Below, one piece after another: positions 34,996 through 46,659 of a stretch of 64,000 nt of DNA; positions within the stretch are counted from its first letter, which is position 1, and each line of letters opens with the position of its first letter. The notes beneath the pieces are model-generated. The model was not told the origin of the DNA, made no database searches, and worked only from the letters and a program-made list of their open reading frames with translations. A program made the translations under genes and the position numbers. The stretch comes from Epiperipatus broadwayi (lineage: Eukaryota > Onychophora > Udeonychophora > Euonychophora > Peripatidae). The stretch covers positions 10,577,337-10,641,336 of the forward strand of contig JAQFVV010012422.1 in assembly GCA_028023455.1 (NCBI GenBank), written 5' to 3'.

Positions 34996-36017
34996 CATTA
35001 ACTATCTCAGGGTGCTGCTGATTAATATATTTCATAGGAATTGAAAGTAGTCCAAGAAAGCTTATGAATAAAGTTATTTTTAAAAAATATACTCTGCCTA
35101 GCGATTGGTTGATTTCTTATGTATTGACATACAATAAGCCATTTAAATATTTAAAGTTATTCATTTATATTAATACTTAATAATAGTAAAGAGCATTTAT
35201 TCATTTGGTGCTTATGTATTAACTCTTTGCTGGAAGCTTATCAGGATTTTTTTTTGTAATTCTCATTTTCAGGGCATTGAATAAATCTTGAAAACAATAT
35301 GTCTGACTAGAAGTTGACGTATTTAATATTTATTTTTATTTCATTTTTTAACATTATTATAAAATTACAACAAATTACATAAAAGTACTACAATTGATCA
35401 TAATTAAAATAAATTGAACATAATTGCAGTAAGCCTGTAACAGTAACAATAAAGTAATCACCGGTCTCTCTACACAAGTTACTGAATAACCACTGCTGTG
35501 GAAATATTTCCGCCAGCTGGTTATTATCCTATAATTTTGGAAATACCCAACTACATGCTCTTCCGTCAGTGGAAGATCGCACATTTTGATCCTTTTGGAA
35601 AAATATTTCAAAAAAAAAAAAAAAAGACGCTCAACAATAATCTGATGCTAAACAAAAAAAAATTAAATCTTGTGAATGGAATTTATAAACACTTTATTAA
35701 TATTTTTGAAAATTAACTGGTATTTAGAATCGACTCCTTAATATTTTTTAAACTTAACAAGTAACACATGTTTAATAAATATAATATGTATAAAGAAAAA
35801 AAAATTAATTAAATGCTGTGAATGGAATTTATAATCAATTTATCAATATATTTTTTTAATTTAACACATGTTCAGGAAAATAATTTTAAGAAAAAATGTA
35901 AATAAATACTTGGATGCCCTTGAAAATAGATAATTTATAAAAATAAAAATAAATGCCTGGCAAACTTCTGGTAAAAGAATTATATGTAAGTATCTTTTTT
36001 TTTATTTGTGTTTATAG
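34996..36017. other. intron, AT-rich
   Basis: No genes recognised; A-runs near 35610. Open frames at 35375-35611 (-) and 35498-35716 (+) overlap and show no domain. Confidence 0.45.
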
Positions 36018-36155
36018 AAATTATTTTCTTGTATAACGTTTGACAATGCAAGTTGGCCAATCACATTACTGCAGCTTGAAGTGGGCAAAAAACCATTAAG
36101 TTTTGAATTCAAAACTGAAATCCATAATGAAATTATTTTCCAATATACAAGCCAG
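36018..36155 (+). CDS. LG-domain exon (start of the last LG domain)
   Basis: 138 nt, phase 0 to 0, acceptor tgtttatag and donor gtaagg. Encodes KLFSCITFDNASWPITLLQL, then EVGKKPLSFEFKTEIHNEII and FQYTSQ. 'LSFEFKT...iiFqy' is the classic first strands of an LG fold (lsf.frT...gllly). The phase joins cleanly to the exons at 27877 and 40133, so the two LG domains are adjacent without an EGF module. Confidence 0.85.
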
Positions 36156-36844
36156 GTAAGGATAATTATTTTATTTTTTAAATTCATTCCATGCCATTAA
36201 AAAATTATTTAAAAATTATATACATATGTATTTATGTGACAATCATTTGATAATTGCACTAAATAATGAATTTAAAACTAAAATAGATTAGTGATAATGA
36301 ACAAAGGATGGGTGAATTTAAAAATTCCCTAGTAGGCAATTCATTTTATGCATATATATTAGTATTTGAGCAGGTGCAATGAATATTTTGATTATTTTTT
36401 GAGTAATAATCCAAAAAGTGAGGTGATCTCTTTTAATGACGTCTTTCCTACTCATTATAATAAAATAGAAACAGCAATTTGCAATTATGAAAATAAGAAA
36501 AACTTTTAAATCTTGATGAGAAACGGTGAAGAAATTTTTAAATATGTTTTTTATATGTTGAATTCAAAACAATATGAAATTCTTTAATGATGTATGGACC
36601 TGTAAATTTGTTCTATCTAATTTTATAAATGCTTCTATTGTTGCCATTTATAAAACTGAATGAGATAAAGATTAATAATTGTCATGGAATATTGTTATGT
36701 GTTACAATTGGAGTACCTTCATGGATTTTATGAATGACTGTTTTCATTCTAAAGCCTAATAAGTACTGCAATCTCCCTTAATATTTCTCTTGGACAGTTA
36801 GTTGGGGAGATCTTTTCCTGCAGTTTATTTAAAAAGCTATAATA

Positions 36845-37155
36845 TATATATAATGAGTGTGCTGATAGCTCTGAACAAGGTTTTTTTTTTTTTTTTGATA
36901 AATGCTGCTTGAGAAAGCATTTAAAAAATCTCTATCTAGAATTATCCCTATCCCCAAACTGGTTTCAAGATGATGGCTCTCATCAGTGAGATGTTAGGGC
37001 ATTTAGACACTAAATCTAAAATACAAACTCAAGCCCAGCATTTACTAAATACTTAACGATTAAGTAGAAAATTGAAATTTTCAGACATCTATATGCCTTC
37101 AAATCCAGCTATCTAACTCAAATTAAGTCATGTGATGTATGACGATTTCCTTTAT
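36845..37155 (-). mobile_element. family B copy, diverged
   Basis: Minus-sense family B order with the hammerhead at 36946-36999, 'gatagctggatttgaaggc', and 'cttaatttgagttag'. A T-run and a short inverted repeat (aatgctgctt/aaagcattt) interrupt its downstream end at about 36880-36925. Confidence 0.65.
36946..36999 (-). ncRNA. hammerhead ribozyme candidate B5 (core intact)
   Basis: Outer helix I CCCTA/TAGGG, inner helix I TCTCA/TGGGG, CTGATGA, helix II GAG/CTT around a 7-base loop, GAAAC, helix III AC-CA-GT, cleavage triplet GTT. All invariant core bases are present. The outer helix sequence differs wholly from other family B copies (ATATCC/GGATAT) yet still pairs. Confidence 0.65.
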
Positions 37156-39216
37156 ATATATTTATATATATAATTATAGAATGAACCATTCTTCACATTT
37201 TTTACAATTTTATATATATATAAACTGCTATATTATTAATTATATCTTTAGAATGGTCTGGATAATATTCAGCATATGAAAGTAAAATAAAAATGCTTGT
37301 AATATCCTATTGTAATGGATCTCGCCACAAGCTGGTTCATTATTTGTAACTGAATGAAAGTTATGAACAAAGAATCAACCTTTTTTCTAAGTACCAGTAA
37401 TCACAACATCAGCAATGAAATGGCAAATATAATCATCAGTCATCATTTGTAACCAGCTTCATGTTTCACAATAGTTTAATAATGAGCTGCCTCTTAAGCT
37501 ATTGCCAGTCATGAGTATAATATTATAAGAGTAAGTATCTTTATTTATTGCTTCTGGATGCACATTCCTAAGTGCTAAATAAATGAGCATATATTAAATA
37601 CTGGGATTATCACATTGCAGCTGATTAGCATCAAAGACTCCCATCAATCCAGTCCTTTTAATATACTGGACATAAGTAAACTAATAATCATTATCACAAA
37701 ACCTATAAACAAAGTGTGTGGACTTTAAAATTGATCTTTATTATCTTATCACTAACCAAATAATTCTAAAAATTGATCTTTATTATCTTATCACTAACCA
37801 AATAATTCTAGAGATAATTATATAGATATTGATTCAGATATTCCTCAAATTCCAATATGTCAAGAGCTAGTTTTAGATTGCAAGAGCTCTATTAACTATA
37901 TGTGAATAAGTGTAAAGTTAAATACTGAATCTAGTATTAGTTAAATTAATAATCAGAAAATAATAATTCTTTACAATAGCTATATAATCAAATAATAATT
38001 TTATACATAAGTAAATTAACTATGATAATTTTAAATAATACTAAAAAAAAAAAAAATATTAATTAATTAGTAAGAATAATTATAAATTAAAAGTCTGATA
38101 AATATGCTCCACTTCTGCAAATAAATAATTATATTATAATTTTGACTTACACATAGGTATTAATTATTACTTTAGATTGAAAATGAAGCAATACATGTTT
38201 AAATTGAGGTTAACAATATATATATATAATAAATGGTCTTAAATATTGTGTATATATATGTGTATAAACAATGCATCTAATGCAAAATAATTCAAATTAA
38301 ATCTATCAAACTATTTTAATTGTAAGTCAGCGTTTTCTTCTTTTCTCTTGAACCATCCTATTTCCTTTAATGATGACACCTCTTACGACTCATAAGCATT
38401 CCATTTGTATTTAGCATATAACTTTCAGGCAGTATGAGATCATTATAGCACTGAACTTATAATGTTATAATAATTATTTTTCCTAGAGATTCCTAGAAAT
38501 TAATTCTTACTTAGCAAATTTAATATTAGAATTAAATAACTTTTTTAAGCTATTCCATTTTAGTTTTTTATTACAGTCCTTTCATATGCTAAATCATATA
38601 TTCGATGTCTTAATCTCATTTATTATCATTATAAATCGATACAATTAGTTAATCCATTTGTAAATAGTTTGAACTTTCTGTCCCAAACAATTTTCATTAA
38701 TCGTTTCAAAAACGTGTATTCATATATTAACAAATTTTTCCTTTAAAACTGTTCCATCTTCAATTAACTTATTAAATGCCTTACCATATGCTGAAATAAC
38801 TTCTACCACATATTTCATTTTTAAATGTGATGATCTATTTGATCAACTAAATATATAGTTCATTAATAGATGTCTTTTATAGCAGTATAAAGAAAATCAT
38901 ATATTTTTAAAGGAATCTATAAACGTTAGTTTCTTTTGATAAATCTTTATCTACATTTCAAAATCATGTACCAACAATTCTTGCTAAAATCTTTATACAT
39001 TCTTCTCTATTGTTTCTACTACCTTATCTCAGATTTTTTTTCATTTTATCCTTCATATTTCTTATGCAAGAAGTTCCCAGAAAATGTACTACTCTTATTC
39101 TAAATCTAGTTATATAATTCTCTTCATATGGCTTTTGTAAACAGTCAAACAATCACGAAGTGCTGCTATGCAACGATATTAAAACTTTATTTTGATCAAT
39201 ATGTCAAAATAGAATA
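37156..39216. other. intron, AT-rich, with a 42-bp direct duplication
   Basis: 37727-37768 is repeated at 37769-37810. (TA)n patches occur near 37200 and 38218. No gene recognised. Confidence 0.5.
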
Positions 39217-39227
39217 ATGCAGATTGT

Positions 39228-39545
39228 TTGTGATGATGATGATAATAATAGTAATATTAAAAATCTATCACATCATTATCAACCATTATCAATCCACTGC
39301 AGGATGAAGGTCTCTTCAAGTTCAATCCTTCTCCGATGTTTAGCTTCTCTTCTCCATATCATCCCTGCACACTTTTATATTTCATCCATCCATCTCACAT
39401 GTGGCCTCTTTCTGGGTCTTATACAATTTCTTGGAATCCGGTTTAAGATTTCAATTGTCCATCTATTATCATCTCTTCTAGCAATATGTCCAGCCCAACT
39501 CCACTTCAGTCTTTTACACATATATGCTCTTAAATTCTACCTAGA
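39228..39545 (-). mobile_element. 5'-truncated LINE 3' end, minus sense
   Basis: The minus strand encodes a LINE reverse-transcriptase C-terminus (CIRPRKRPHVRWMDEI, KCAGMIWRREAKHRRRIELE, ETFILQWIDN) followed by a GAT/AAT-rich tail. Same family as 26891-27055 but longer and less decayed. The motif 'RPRKRPxxRWxDEI' occurs near the C-terminus of many RTE/Jockey-type LINEs. Target duplication not found. Confidence 0.75.
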
Positions 39546-39772
39546 AAAATCATAATTAAATTATGGCATTTGAACTTTTTCACTACATTTTGCGATTTGT
39601 TATTATGTTTACTTGAGAACAGCATTATTAATTATGTCTCTACTATATTTCGAATAATTTTTTGATATTAGCTATCCAATTTTTCTTCCATTGTAATCTT
39701 TCTGTAAATATTTATTTTATTTTTATAAAAATTAAATATTGGATGTATGTAAATATTGTTGAAGTATGTAAC

Positions 39773-39846
39773 CTTTGTCACAAAGTTTATGTAATTATTT
39801 CTGTAAACCTTTGTCACAAAGTTTATGTAATTATTTCTGTAAATGT
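39773..39846. repeat. 36-bp direct duplication
   Basis: 'acctttgtcacaaagtttat' plus 'gtaattatttctgtaa' occurs twice in tandem. Confidence 0.9.
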
Positions 39847-40132
39847 GTGTTTAATGTATGTCTGTAAATATACTTCATCAATACATACATATACATTATT
39901 TATGCAGTCCAATATTTTTTTAAATTCTTCATATAAATATTATTACATTTACCTTCCCTGATTCTGTATTCTCAGTAATAGTGTTTGCTTTTTTAATTAA
40001 TTTTATCATTTATATGCAGCTAGAATTGTTTGTTTTTAAGTGTACTGTAAATTATTTTTTTACGCAGCTATATATAATGTTTTGTAAATATCTTTTCCTA
40101 ATCGTATTAGTGAAAAGCATTAACTTTTTCAG

Positions 40133-40281
40133 ATGTGCGATCTATGGCTATTAGTACATAATGGTGTATTAATGATTCAGATAGATTATTCCCACCTGCT
40201 GAGCAAAAGAAATGAAACATTGGTCTTGACAGCTGTAAGCGAGCTTTGGCACAGTGTACTAATCCAGGATGTGACCACCAG
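40133..40281 (+). CDS. LG-domain exon (last LG domain, middle)
   Basis: 149 nt, phase 0 to 2, acceptor taactttttcag and donor gtaatt. Encodes MCDLWLLVHNGVLMIQIDYS, then HLLSKRNETLVLTAVSELWH and SVLIQDVTT plus two bases of a Ser codon. It matches the LG pattern 'dl..l.l.nG.l.i.i.y ... l.d..WHsV.i', with the conserved Trp-His. The frame is set by both neighbours, not by the first Met. Confidence 0.88.
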
Positions 40282-40423
40282 GTAATTGACAAGATATTCA
40301 CATTAATCATTAAATATTGCTGATTTTTTTAAATAACGAAAAACGTTTATTAAATAAATAAAAAATGTTCATCTTTTTTTTAGCATTTTAAATAAATTAT
40401 CTTAATTTTCATTAGTAAATAAA

Positions 40424-40918
40424 TATTTGAAATACAGGCCCTCTTCATATACCTACCTGGAGCCTAATTGTAAATATAGGAGATTTGAATTCCGACTTTC
40501 AAGCACCCTTCAACTATCCACACTATCTTATACCATACACATGATGGAAAGATAAATAATCACCAATATACATATTTCGTGCAGAAACAGCACTCATAAG
40601 TTGGTCCAGATTATCATCACACACACACATATATAATCAGTGCTCAGTTTTATATTAAGATAGCAAACTCTCATACTTTAATGGATAGACTTCAATCTAC
40701 TCACTCTTCAGCCATTCATATCATTGAAATCTGATGGTGGAAAGCTCAAATCCCATGCTGATGCCAATATTATTGCCATGCCCATATTGACCTCAAAGTT
40801 AATTTGGCCCTTCATGTATAGGACCATATCCATTTAAATACATAGTCATGTGTATCAGTGGTATGAGATAGTGTGGATAGTTGAAGGGTGCATGAAAGTC
40901 TGAGTTCAAATCCCCTAT
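40424..40918. mobile_element. family C inverted pair, 13-bp target duplication
   Basis: Flanked by attagtaaataaa at 40411-40423 and 40919-40931. The left part in minus sense starts with the tRNA-like block (gaattc...ttgaagggtgc) and continues through the hammerhead. The right part (about 40845-40918) is only the tRNA-like block in plus sense, ending 'gagttcaaatcccctat', which resembles a B box. Confidence 0.8.
40556..40614 (-). ncRNA. hammerhead-like ribozyme C3 (G5 lost)
   Basis: Outer helix I ATAATC/GATTAT and inner helix I CCAA/TTGG are perfect, helix II GTGC/GCAC, GAAA intact, short helix III, triplet ATA. The box reads CTTATGA. Compared with copy C1 one outer-helix pair changed from G-C to A-T on both strands. 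Confidence 0.6.
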
Positions 40919-41534
40919 ATTAGTAAATAAAATAACTGCAATATTATTATCGATCTTTCAGTGGTGTTATATGACGATTAATTTTTCTTTTTTTTTGTAC
41001 TAGTGCGTTTAAGATTATAATGTATATTAATATGCAAAATATTCTTTATAAATAATTCTATTCAATATTTTTTATATATACTGAAACCCTCACTATTCGT
41101 AAATGTCCAAGTCAGGCAAAGGGTGCAGAGTTTTATGTTTGAATTGAGATATTATAAATCGTCAAAACCTTCTATTATTTAAAAATGCAAAAGCTGCTCT
41201 CCAATTACTATTCTTCAATACAATTTTATCCTTTCCACTGACATTAGGGGGCTTCAGAATATGAAAAGCCTTGAGAAATTGTATCAGGATTGAGAAGAAC
41301 TAAATAATTTTGAATCAAATAAATTCAAAACTGTATTCTAAATTGAGGGAATAAAAACTTCAGGTCAACTGAATGCTCAAATATTAATTGCCTTAATCGA
41401 GCAGATGATAAATTAATAGAAAATTTGAGAGTACAATAAATTCCAGAGCTTTTTTTTTACTGGATATACCATCTAATGTAAACTTTAATAACTAATTGAT
41501 GCCAAATAATAGATAGTGTTTAATAAATCTGCCA

Positions 41535-42072
41535 TGTCTGAGCTTGCCTTCAGAAATGGACTAGTCTAGATTCTTTCCTTATCTGATCGGAATGAGCAGT
41601 CATTGCTGCTGACCAATTTTTTAAACATATGGGTAACCAATGTGTAAACATGGCCAAAGTAGAAAACATAAGTATGGCCAATATGTAAACATGTGTCTAA
41701 ATATACCATTGGTTAGTACAGGCCAATGGGCAATGATGCTCTCAATCCAATTGCTGCCATTAAGCAACATGAATGACTGAATGTGCTCTTAATTGTTTCT
41801 ATTATAGTCATTACTGACACATCAACACAGTGAGACAGTCCACAATAGGATTGGAAGCTGCTACAACTATGGCCAACTCAAGACAAGCTGTCCAGTACAG
41901 CCAGAAGAGTCTTTGACTAGAACTCACAAAGCAAGCTAACATATATAGCTGGAAATGAGTCTGGCATGACCAGCACAGTATTAACTAAATTTATCTATGT
42001 ACAACTGCATTTATTGAATGTTCATATTTTTATTGATATCACTATTGATTTGATCCTGAAAGCTGCAATTCA
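41535..42072 (+). repeat. 5' LTR of the Gypsy element
   Basis: Starts TGTCTGAG and ends AATTCA; the matching 3' LTR ends also with AATTCA. Shared words include 'gactgaatgtgctct' and 'ggaagctgct'. Confidence 0.8.
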
Positions 42073-42491
42073 GAACAAGCACATCAGATTTGACATAATG
42101 GGTCAAAAGAAAATTTTTTCCTATGATTGGAAAAATAGTTTAAAATAGGCCAAATTCAACAGATTTAGTGCAAAGAAAATAGACTCATTGTACTTACAAA
42201 ATGGTGATAAATTTCTATCATCTCCCTGAATAAAAAAACAGATTCGGCAGATTCATAAGAAAAATTGACCATAAATATAATAGGCATGTCAATTAAAATC
42301 ATAAATCAATAATCAGTGCTTAACTCATAATAAAGCAATGAAAGCTCTGCCTAGTAGATTAAAAGCTTTGTTGGAACAGTTACAAACAGTAGCTGTCAAA
42401 ATTTTTAAAATTACAAATGGTAATTTGCAAAAATAAAAAATAAAAATAGGTACATTGTTTCTCTTATGAAGAAATGAAAGAAAACTAAAAA

Positions 42492-43055
42492 ATGTCTCAT
42501 TCTTTTCACTCCATGGAAGCTTTTAATCAGATCAAAAAGCTTGAGGTAAAATTAGCCACATTAATGACTATAATATGTCCTCAAACTTGCGAGATACTCA
42601 AGTTTCAATCTACGGCAGAAACACCACTTGACCTAGATTTTGATAAAATGTTAACAAATCTCACACATTATTTTTCCCCAAAATCCTTGAAAATAATGCA
42701 GAGATATTATTTCAACCTCTGAATGCAAGAACAAGGGGAAAAAGCCAGAGAGTTTGCAACAAAAATCCAATCATTGGCATTAAAGTGCGAATTCAAAGAT
42801 TTTCTGAATGAAGCACTTTGTGATCATTTTATTTGCAGCATAAATGATCACAATTTAAGACTTAAAATGCTAATAATGCTGGATTTATATTTTGGAACAG
42901 CTGTGGCCCAAGAAGTACTAGCAGAATCTATAGATAATCTGGCAAACCCATTAAAAAAATTACTAAGTATTATGTGCAAACAATTGAGCATAACACTGGG
43001 TATGTCAGACACTCACAGCTCAAATAATTCAGCATCATATAGTCTAAGGCATTGA
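42492..43055 (+). pseudogene. Gypsy gag, broken by one stop
   Basis: ATG at 42492 (MSHSFHSMEAFNQIKKLEVK). A single in-frame TGA at 42720-42722 separates it from MQEQGEKAREFATKIQSLAL and CEFKDFLNEALCDHFICSI, which match the gag capsid pattern 'rqe.gE..reF...l..la..CeF...l.e.lrd.fvcGi'. A decayed zinc-knuckle region (CMFCKWVGHIKAAC in part) follows the stop at 43055. Confidence 0.8.
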
Positions 43056-43199
43056 TATAGATGCAATGAACAAATGCATACACATATAGAATGCCTGTAC
43101 CACCATATGATATATATGTTTTGCAAGTGGGTGGGACATATAAAGGCTGCATGTTTGAAATTAAAAAGACAGACAGTCGATATGGAATAATCCATTTCA

Positions 43200-43610
43200 A
43201 AAAACAGCAGATCAGTCTGGATTTATGTTATAATTAATGATACACCAGTTACAATGGAACTAGACACAAGATCTGCAGTGTCTACTGTTTCAAAAAAGAC
43301 CTGAGCTATCATTAATGAGAATAATGAATATTAGCTGCATCCTAACAGCAAGTCAATCTCAGACCATAAGAGCAATAAAAGAAAACTGATGGGCCAGACA
43401 ACAGTTAAAATTACTATCCCTAACAAGACTATACACCTACCACTGGTGATGGCATCAGGTGATTATAGAAACTTATTACGTCATGACTGGTTCAATCACC
43501 TAGGTTTTGCAGTGACAAAAGTGAAGCAGATCACAATATTAAGCAAAATAAATCAAAACATGCTGGCAAAGGACAGAACACTTCAGTGGCCCAAACCTGA
43601 AAGGCCTTGA
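43200..43610 (+). pseudogene. Gypsy protease remnant
   Basis: Broken frames give VIINDTPVTMELDTRSAVST, where DTR replaces the retropepsin DTG, and later MASGDYRNLLRHDWFNHLGF, equivalent to the 'gxxpnLLGRdWl' segment. Catalytically dead. Confidence 0.7.
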
Positions 43611-44105
43611 TCTAAACTCCATGTGGATGATGTTGGCCCATGTAAAGGCAAACAGCTAACTAATAGACATCTGCAAACTAATCTGTCAGCTTTGAAACAT
43701 GATTCCAAATATGTACAAAAATAAAATAGCAAGATATAAGTATAAATAGGCACTCAGCTATGTAGAATATACTAAGGATCCACAAAATGGATACTAGCAG
43801 TAGTTAGACAACCGAAAGGACTCTACACTGTATTATTTCAAACAGAAAATAGGTATCAACATCATCACCACCTAAACCAACTGAGACTGAATCACACTGA
43901 AACAACTCATCAAATGAAAATGTTGATTCCCAAACTGAAGACAGCAATAACCCAAGCAAACAACCAGAGTCAAGTCCATTGTACAAGGATGGTGAACCAG
44001 ACAAGAACAGCAATAAACCTGAGAAACCAACAAAGTGGACAACATGTTATTCAGCTCATTTTGATTACTATGTTCTTCAGGGCTAAATTTAGCCAGATGG
44101 AGGGA
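43611..44105 (+). pseudogene. Gypsy integrase fragments after an internal deletion
   Basis: SKLHVDDVGPCKGKQL at about 43615 resembles the start of the integrase core ('RlHvDfaGP'). LYTVLFQTENRYQHHHHLNQ at about 43820 resembles the C-terminal 'tYlv.te.g...rHvdQl'. Everything between protease and this point that would be RT and RNase H is missing. Confidence 0.6.
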
Positions 44106-44733
44106 TATCTGACCTTGCCTTCAAAAGTGGACTAGTCCAGATTGGTTCCTAATCTGATTGCATTGAGCACTCATTGCTGCTAACCAATGTGTAAACATGT
44201 GGATAATCAATATATAAACATGGCCAAAATGTAAAACATAAGTATAGCCAATGTATAAACATGTGGATAAATCTACCATTGGTTAGAATGAACCAACAGG
44301 CAATGATGCTCTCTGAATCCAATTGTTGCCAGTAAGATAGGGGGTCTGGCAATAAATAGTCAGTCTTTTTGGAGGCAAGCAGAATAGAAAAAGATAACAC
44401 CTGTCTAACCTGAATGACTGAATGTGCTCTCAATTGAAGCCACTTTCAATTGTGAAGGTATTTCTACTATAGTTATTACTTATATGTATACACCATGAGT
44501 CAAGTCCATAATAGGGCTGGAAGCTGCTGTGACTATGGCCAACTCAAGGCAAGCTGGCCAGTTCAGCCAGAAGAGTCTTGACTAGAACTATAGGCACGTT
44601 AATACATAAAGCTGGAAGTGAGTCCAGCATGACCAGCATAGTAATAACTGTTTATCTATGTACACCTGTATTTATTGAATGTTTATATTTTTATTGATAT
44701 CATTGTTCATTTGAGTCTGAAACCTGAAATTCA
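44106..44733 (+). repeat. 3' LTR of the Gypsy element
   Basis: Follows the polypurine tract. Aligns with 41535-42072 over its length apart from an extra stretch near 44333-44398. Confidence 0.8.
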
Positions 44734-45419
44734 AACCAAATAGAAAATTTCTATCCATTTGAAATTTATTAGTTACTAAAGATTACATTAGGTAGCATAG
44801 CTGTGGTGAAAGAAAAAAGTATGCTGCAGAATCAGTAATGTGTAAGTCAGAGTCATGTGAATTCTAGTTTGTAAATCATCAATCCAAGCTCACATGACTT
44901 TTTGTGCTTAGTTTCATTATCTATTTAAAAAGCTGTAATTTGTAATACCGTCTGTCATAAGTTTGAATAATTGTAGGTGATAGTTGGTAATAGCTATTTA
45001 CTTTCTATAATAGATATCCTCACATCCACAAATAACTTTTAGTTAAAAATTCTTCATTGTTCTTGCAAATTTTATACTGATCTTAGATTGAGAAATAGTG
45101 CAATTCAAATCTATAATCAGAATTTAAATACAATTTATTATTTATTCCACTGCACAAACTCTTATTTAATATAAAATTTTATAGACCTTAAATAAATTAA
45201 AACTATTCGCATTTTAAATATGAATATTTAATCATGATAAACAAATCTTATATCATTATTTTAAGAATTTTATATATTTCATGTTAATATTGAAATTTGT
45301 AAACATGTACTGCAATTTCAAAGATTCCATTCTTGAATTTCTTTAAGACAATCTTTTTATATTATCTGAAAGTTGAATTGTCATAACCAAATAACTTTTA
45401 AATAGACATACGTAAGAGA

Positions 45420-45545
45420 TTGTGACTGGGCCAACTGATGAGTGCTGGTTCAGCATGAAATATGCATCTTCCGGATCATTTGGCATTTCTACATGTCTTT
45501 TCAAAAATATGTGATGCAATGGAAATTTGAAATATGGGCTGTCTG
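45420..45545 (+). mobile_element. family C fragment with hammerhead
   Basis: Short plus-sense piece around 'ggccaactgatgagtgctgg'. Neither the upstream family C body nor the tRNA-like tail is recognisable nearby. Confidence 0.5.
45431..45470 (+). ncRNA. hammerhead ribozyme candidate C4 (core intact, helix I weak)
   Basis: CTGATGA (45435-45441), helix II GTGCT/AGCAT with a GGTTC loop, GAAA (45457-45460), helix III AT-ATGC-AT, cleavage triplet ATC with cut predicted after C45468. Core complete, but helix I is eroded to about two pairs next to the core. Confidence 0.5.
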
Positions 45546-46190
45546 TGTGCATATATATGTTACTATTGTAAATAAAGTTTATTGAAATTTTGTAATTGCT
45601 TGCACACACTACATTGTTATTATTTGACTTCTCTTAAATATGCACTCTAGAAAATTAGCATATAACATAATAAATGAATAATAAATGAGATTAAACATAT
45701 GCTAATTAGTATATCTATTTGAAAAGTGAACTGACAACAGTTTCAAGAACTGCCAGTTGAGAAATAATAAAGTTTTTCGAAAATGAGAAAAAAAACATGG
45801 GCTAAATCAGAGTGTATGTATAAATTAAAATGTGTAGAAAAGTGAAATTGGATCCGTCTAAGTGAAAGAGGGATTAAAAATGATGTTAAGAAGTCTGCTA
45901 ATTTATCTTAATGTGTATGTAAAATACAACTTAATAGAAACTCAAGTTAAACGGATATTATATATTTGCAGTGTGTAAGGATAATTTATTGCATACATCA
46001 AATTGATATTAATCATTTTCCAAAAGTAAAATAAATTCCACTATTATATTATTATTATTTTGTCAGCACACATAAATAAACTTGTTGAGTTTTAAAGTTT
46101 TGTCTTAGTTGTTGTTTATAAAAAATTGATTCTTACTCGGTGAGAAATACTCCAGAGTACACAGAAAATTATAACTAATTATATATATAT

Positions 46191-46358
46191 AACCACTAAA
46201 CATCACATGATCACCATTCTTTATGCTTACACAAGTAGTTTTTACAGAGGCAAAACTTTCTATACAGTAGCACGGCCAGCTAGAAACTAGCTGCATTCAT
46301 TGATTACTCTGGCTTTCACTGAGTGGCGCTATTGCATGGAGAGTTTTGTCTCTGTATA
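46191..46358. mobile_element. family A short form
   Basis: Starts 'aaccactaaacatcacatgatcacc' in minus sense, then from 'agctagaaactag' (about 46281) runs in plus sense to 'gagagttttgtctctg'. As at 7033, the sense part begins inside the hammerhead core. (TA)n on both sides hides any target duplication. Confidence 0.7.
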
Positions 46359-46659
46359 TATATATATTAAGCTGAATTTAAGTATACCTAAAAAATATGA
46401 AGTCAATTTATAACTTTTGTTATGTATGTTTTATCGATTTGAAAAGGGAAGTGGATGTTTTAAAATACATCGATAGTGAAAGAGATTGATCTGACTTGAT
46501 GCACTTAAGGATCATTGCAATTTGATAGCACTAAAGTGAAAGATGCACTGACAAAACAACCAAAATACAATGTATCAAAGATTTAACATTTATAATGGGG
46601 GAGGAGGAGCGAATTGGAAATCATAACAATGAAAATCAAAAATGAAATAAAGACATTTT

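Larger units (their letters stand above)
41535..44733 (+). mobile_element. internally deleted Ty3/Gypsy LTR retrotransposon
   Basis: Two LTRs (41535-42072 and 44106-44733) share order and sequence throughout, allowing for indels; the right LTR is about 90 bp longer, with an extra stretch near 44333-44398. The purine-rich agatggaggga just before the 3' LTR is a likely polypurine tract. The interior (about 2 kb) has gag, a degraded protease and pieces of integrase but no reverse transcriptase or RNase H. Flanking bases are tgcca and aacca, not a clean target duplication. Confidence 0.85.

Noticed and set aside
39217-39555. 112-codon plus-strand frame as a gene
   Set aside because: Antisense shadow of the LINE C-terminal remnant on the minus strand.
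40107-40310. 67-codon minus-strand frame (also 36002-36187)
   Set aside because: Shadows of LG exons on the plus strand, where splice sites and LG motifs agree.
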